A stretch of 64,000 nucleotides of DNA from Lachnospiraceae bacterium UBA3633 (GTDB lineage: Bacteria; Bacillota; Clostridia; Lachnospirales; Lachnospiraceae). Both the position numbers and the translations under genes were made by a program. Below, in pieces: positions 62,788 through 64,000 of this stretch (the first letter of the stretch is position 1; every line of letters starts with the position of its first letter). The notes below the pieces were generated by a model. That model saw only the letters and a program-made list of their open reading frames with translations. It was not told the DNA's origin and ran no database searches. The DNA lies in contig DFKY01000020.1 in assembly GCA_002374095.1 (NCBI GenBank), positions 34,568-98,567 on the forward strand, read 5' to 3'.

Positions 62788-63126
62788 ATGGGAGTATATT
62801 TAATTGGCGGATTTAATTTACCAGGTGGACAGTCAACCGTCATGGTTGTGTATATAATATTTTTGATACTTATAATGTATTTCTTGATGATAAGGCCACA
62901 GAGAAAAGAAGAGAAGAAAAAAAGAGAAATGTTGAACTCGCTTGCAATTGGTGATAGTGTACTTACTACAGCAGGATTTTATGGCATAATTATAGACATG
63001 ACACCAGATACAGTAATTGTAGAGTTTGGTAATAATAAAAACTGTAGGATTCCGATGCAGAAGGCAGCAATTGTAAAGAATGAGAAACCAAATTACAAAG
63101 TTCCTACTACAACAGAATCAAAGTAA
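62788..63126 (+). CDS. yajC: Preprotein translocase accessory subunit YajC
   Basis: A single N-terminal membrane helix (MVVYIIFLILIMYFLMIRPQ) ends in the family hallmark RPQRKEEKKKREML, followed by LAIGDSVLTTAGFYGIIIDM. YajC associates with SecDF and supports Sec export. AAAGGAG at 62776-62782 fixes the start at 62788. At 112 residues it is normal. It is transcribed alone from 62718 and followed by a hairpin; secD/secF are not in the window. Confidence 0.95.
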   Translation: MGVYLIGGFNLPGGQSTVMVVYIIFLILIMYFLMIRPQRKEEKKKREMLNSLAIGDSVLTTAGFYGIIIDMTPDTVIVEFGNNKNCRIPMQKAAIVKNEKPNYKVPTTTESK

Positions 63127-63133
63127 ATTATAT

Positions 63134-63162
63134 GGACTCGTTTAGTAAACGAGTTCATTTTA
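63134..63162 (+). terminator. Probable terminator after yajC
   Basis: GGACTCGTTT (63134-63143) pairs with AAACGAGTTC (63147-63156), including one G-T pair, around AGT. The following T run is interrupted (CATTTTAT), so termination may be incomplete. Confidence 0.6.
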
Positions 63163-63176
63163 TATGAGGCTTGCGT

Positions 63177-64000
63177 ATGTATGTAAATGAAAAAGTGTTG
63201 ATGGCGAAAAGTGATGACAAGGAGTTTTATATCTTGCCAAAAATGATTAATCGTCATGGTCTTATTGCAGGTGGTACAGGGTCAGGAAAGACAATCACGC
63301 TTAAAGTGATGGCAGAAAGTTTGTCTGCAATGGGTGTCCCAGTTTTTTTATCTGATGTAAAAGGAGATCTTGCAGGTATGTGTCTTCCTGGTGCTGATAC
63401 TTCTGATATGCAAGAAAGAATAAAAAAATTTTCGCTTGATAAGTATGGATTTACATATCAAATATTTCCTACAGAGTTTTTTGATATAGATAGAAGAAAA
63501 GGACTACCAATAAGAACAACCATAAGTAATTTTGGGCCAACACTTCTTTCACATATATTTAATCTTAATGCGACTCAGTCAGACATACTCAATGTAGTAT
63601 TTAAAATTGCAGATGATCAAAATTTGCTTTTACTAGATCTTAAAGACTTAAAAAAGATGCTTGAATATATAGCAGACAATGTAAAAGAGTTTTCTCGCAT
63701 TTATGGCAACATTACAAGACCAAGTATACAATCTATAGTTAGAGCTATGGTATCTCTTGAAAGTGAAGGTATAGATATGCTTTTTGGCGAACCAGAGCTT
63801 TCACTTTCTGATATTATAAAGACAGATGCAAATGGCAAAGGATTTATCAATATACTTCATAGTGAGTCACTTATATTAAGACCAAGAGTATATGCAGCAT
63901 TTATGCTCTGGTTTATGTCAGAAGTTTACGAGTCTATGCCTGAAGTAGGAGACCTTGATAAACCAAGATTTGTATTTTTCTTTGATGAAGCACATTTACT
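63177..64000 (+). CDS. HerA/DUF853-like ATPase (YjgR type), 3' end outside window
   Basis: The frame is open to the last base, giving the first 274 residues. Walker A is GLIAGGTGSGKTITLKVM near residue 35; a Walker B-like FFFDEAHLL closes the visible part. Between them are VPVFLSDVKGDLAGM and TISNFGPTLLSHIFNLNATQ, which match my memory of the DUF853 (YjgR) family of HerA/FtsK-superfamily ATPases. The start ATG at 63177 has GAGG at 63166-63169. The cellular role of the family is not established; DNA pumping or toxin-related roles have been suggested for relatives. Confidence 0.85.
   Translation, partial: MYVNEKVLMAKSDDKEFYILPKMINRHGLIAGGTGSGKTITLKVMAESLSAMGVPVFLSDVKGDLAGMCLPGADTSDMQERIKKFSLDKYGFTYQIFPTEFFDIDRRKGLPIRTTISNFGPTLLSHIFNLNATQSDILNVVFKIADDQNLLLLDLKDLKKMLEYIADNVKEFSRIYGNITRPSIQSIVRAMVSLESEGIDMLFGEPELSLSDIIKTDANGKGFINILHSESLILRPRVYAAFMLWFMSEVYESMPEVGDLDKPRFVFFFDEAHL

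Noticed and set aside
1..64000. Searched by eye for CRISPR arrays, tRNA or rRNA genes, insertion sequences with transposases, and phage genes.
   Set aside because: No regularly spaced repeats, tRNA cloverleaf signatures, transposase or phage-like proteins were seen.

Overview
The window is A+T-rich (about one third G+C by eye), densely coded Clostridia DNA, most probably from a Lachnospiraceae member. The evidence is the linked DUF4364 and DUF5717-DUF5716-TPR genes, a type III glutamine synthetase, class III fructose-1,6-bisphosphatase, an RnfB subunit, PduL-type phosphotransacylase paired with acetate kinase, and several exported proteins with cell-wall-binding or S-layer-like modules. I cannot name the genus.

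Layout. 1-2776: the 3' end of rnfB, a hairpin terminator, then glnN. 2831-3832: two minus-strand genes (a small conserved protein and a DUF4364 winged-helix-like protein). 3908-32077: a run of 18 tightly packed plus-strand genes with no visible internal terminator. It starts with the uncharacterised DUF5717/DUF5716/TPR trio, then valS, topA, pyrG, gpsA, mutL, pcrA, an oadA-like carboxyltransferase, rfbA-rfbB-rfbD, glmM, an LtaS-like phosphoglycerol transferase, a cysteine desulfurase, an exported wall-binding protein and fbp. 32237-42992: two tandem SLH-like exported proteins, a MacAB-like adaptor/ATPase/permease set, a short UvrD-like helicase, a two-component system and ispE. 43134-52393: a tetR-controlled RND efflux operon with two TolC-like genes, then proS. 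52461-54202 (minus): pduL-ackA. 54380-57430: an accessory segment with two exported proteins of unknown function around a 640-base non-coding stretch of locally high G+C. 57712-62713: typA, a small membrane protein, yebC, glf and a wall-binding protein. 62788-64000: yajC and the start of a HerA/DUF853-type ATPase.

Functionally the window mixes translation and DNA maintenance (valS, proS, typA, yebC, topA, mutL, pcrA), cell-envelope building (rfbABD, glmM, LtaS-like, glf, gpsA, SLH and wall-binding proteins), export pumps and fermentative energy metabolism (Rnf, PduL-AckA, carboxyltransferase).

The strongest unexplained signals are three. (1) At about 55246-55661 a chain of nested perfect and near-perfect complementary arms folds into one long structure in front of an exported protein gene with unusual composition; this looks like a large structured RNA. 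(2) The DUF5717-DUF5716-TPR trio sits opposite DUF4364 across a divergent promoter pair in which both predicted start sites fall on the base just before each ATG, around a shared 19-base dyad. (3) A complete RND-adaptor-TolC set is present in a lineage classed as monoderm. All family assignments are from reading motifs; no database search was run.
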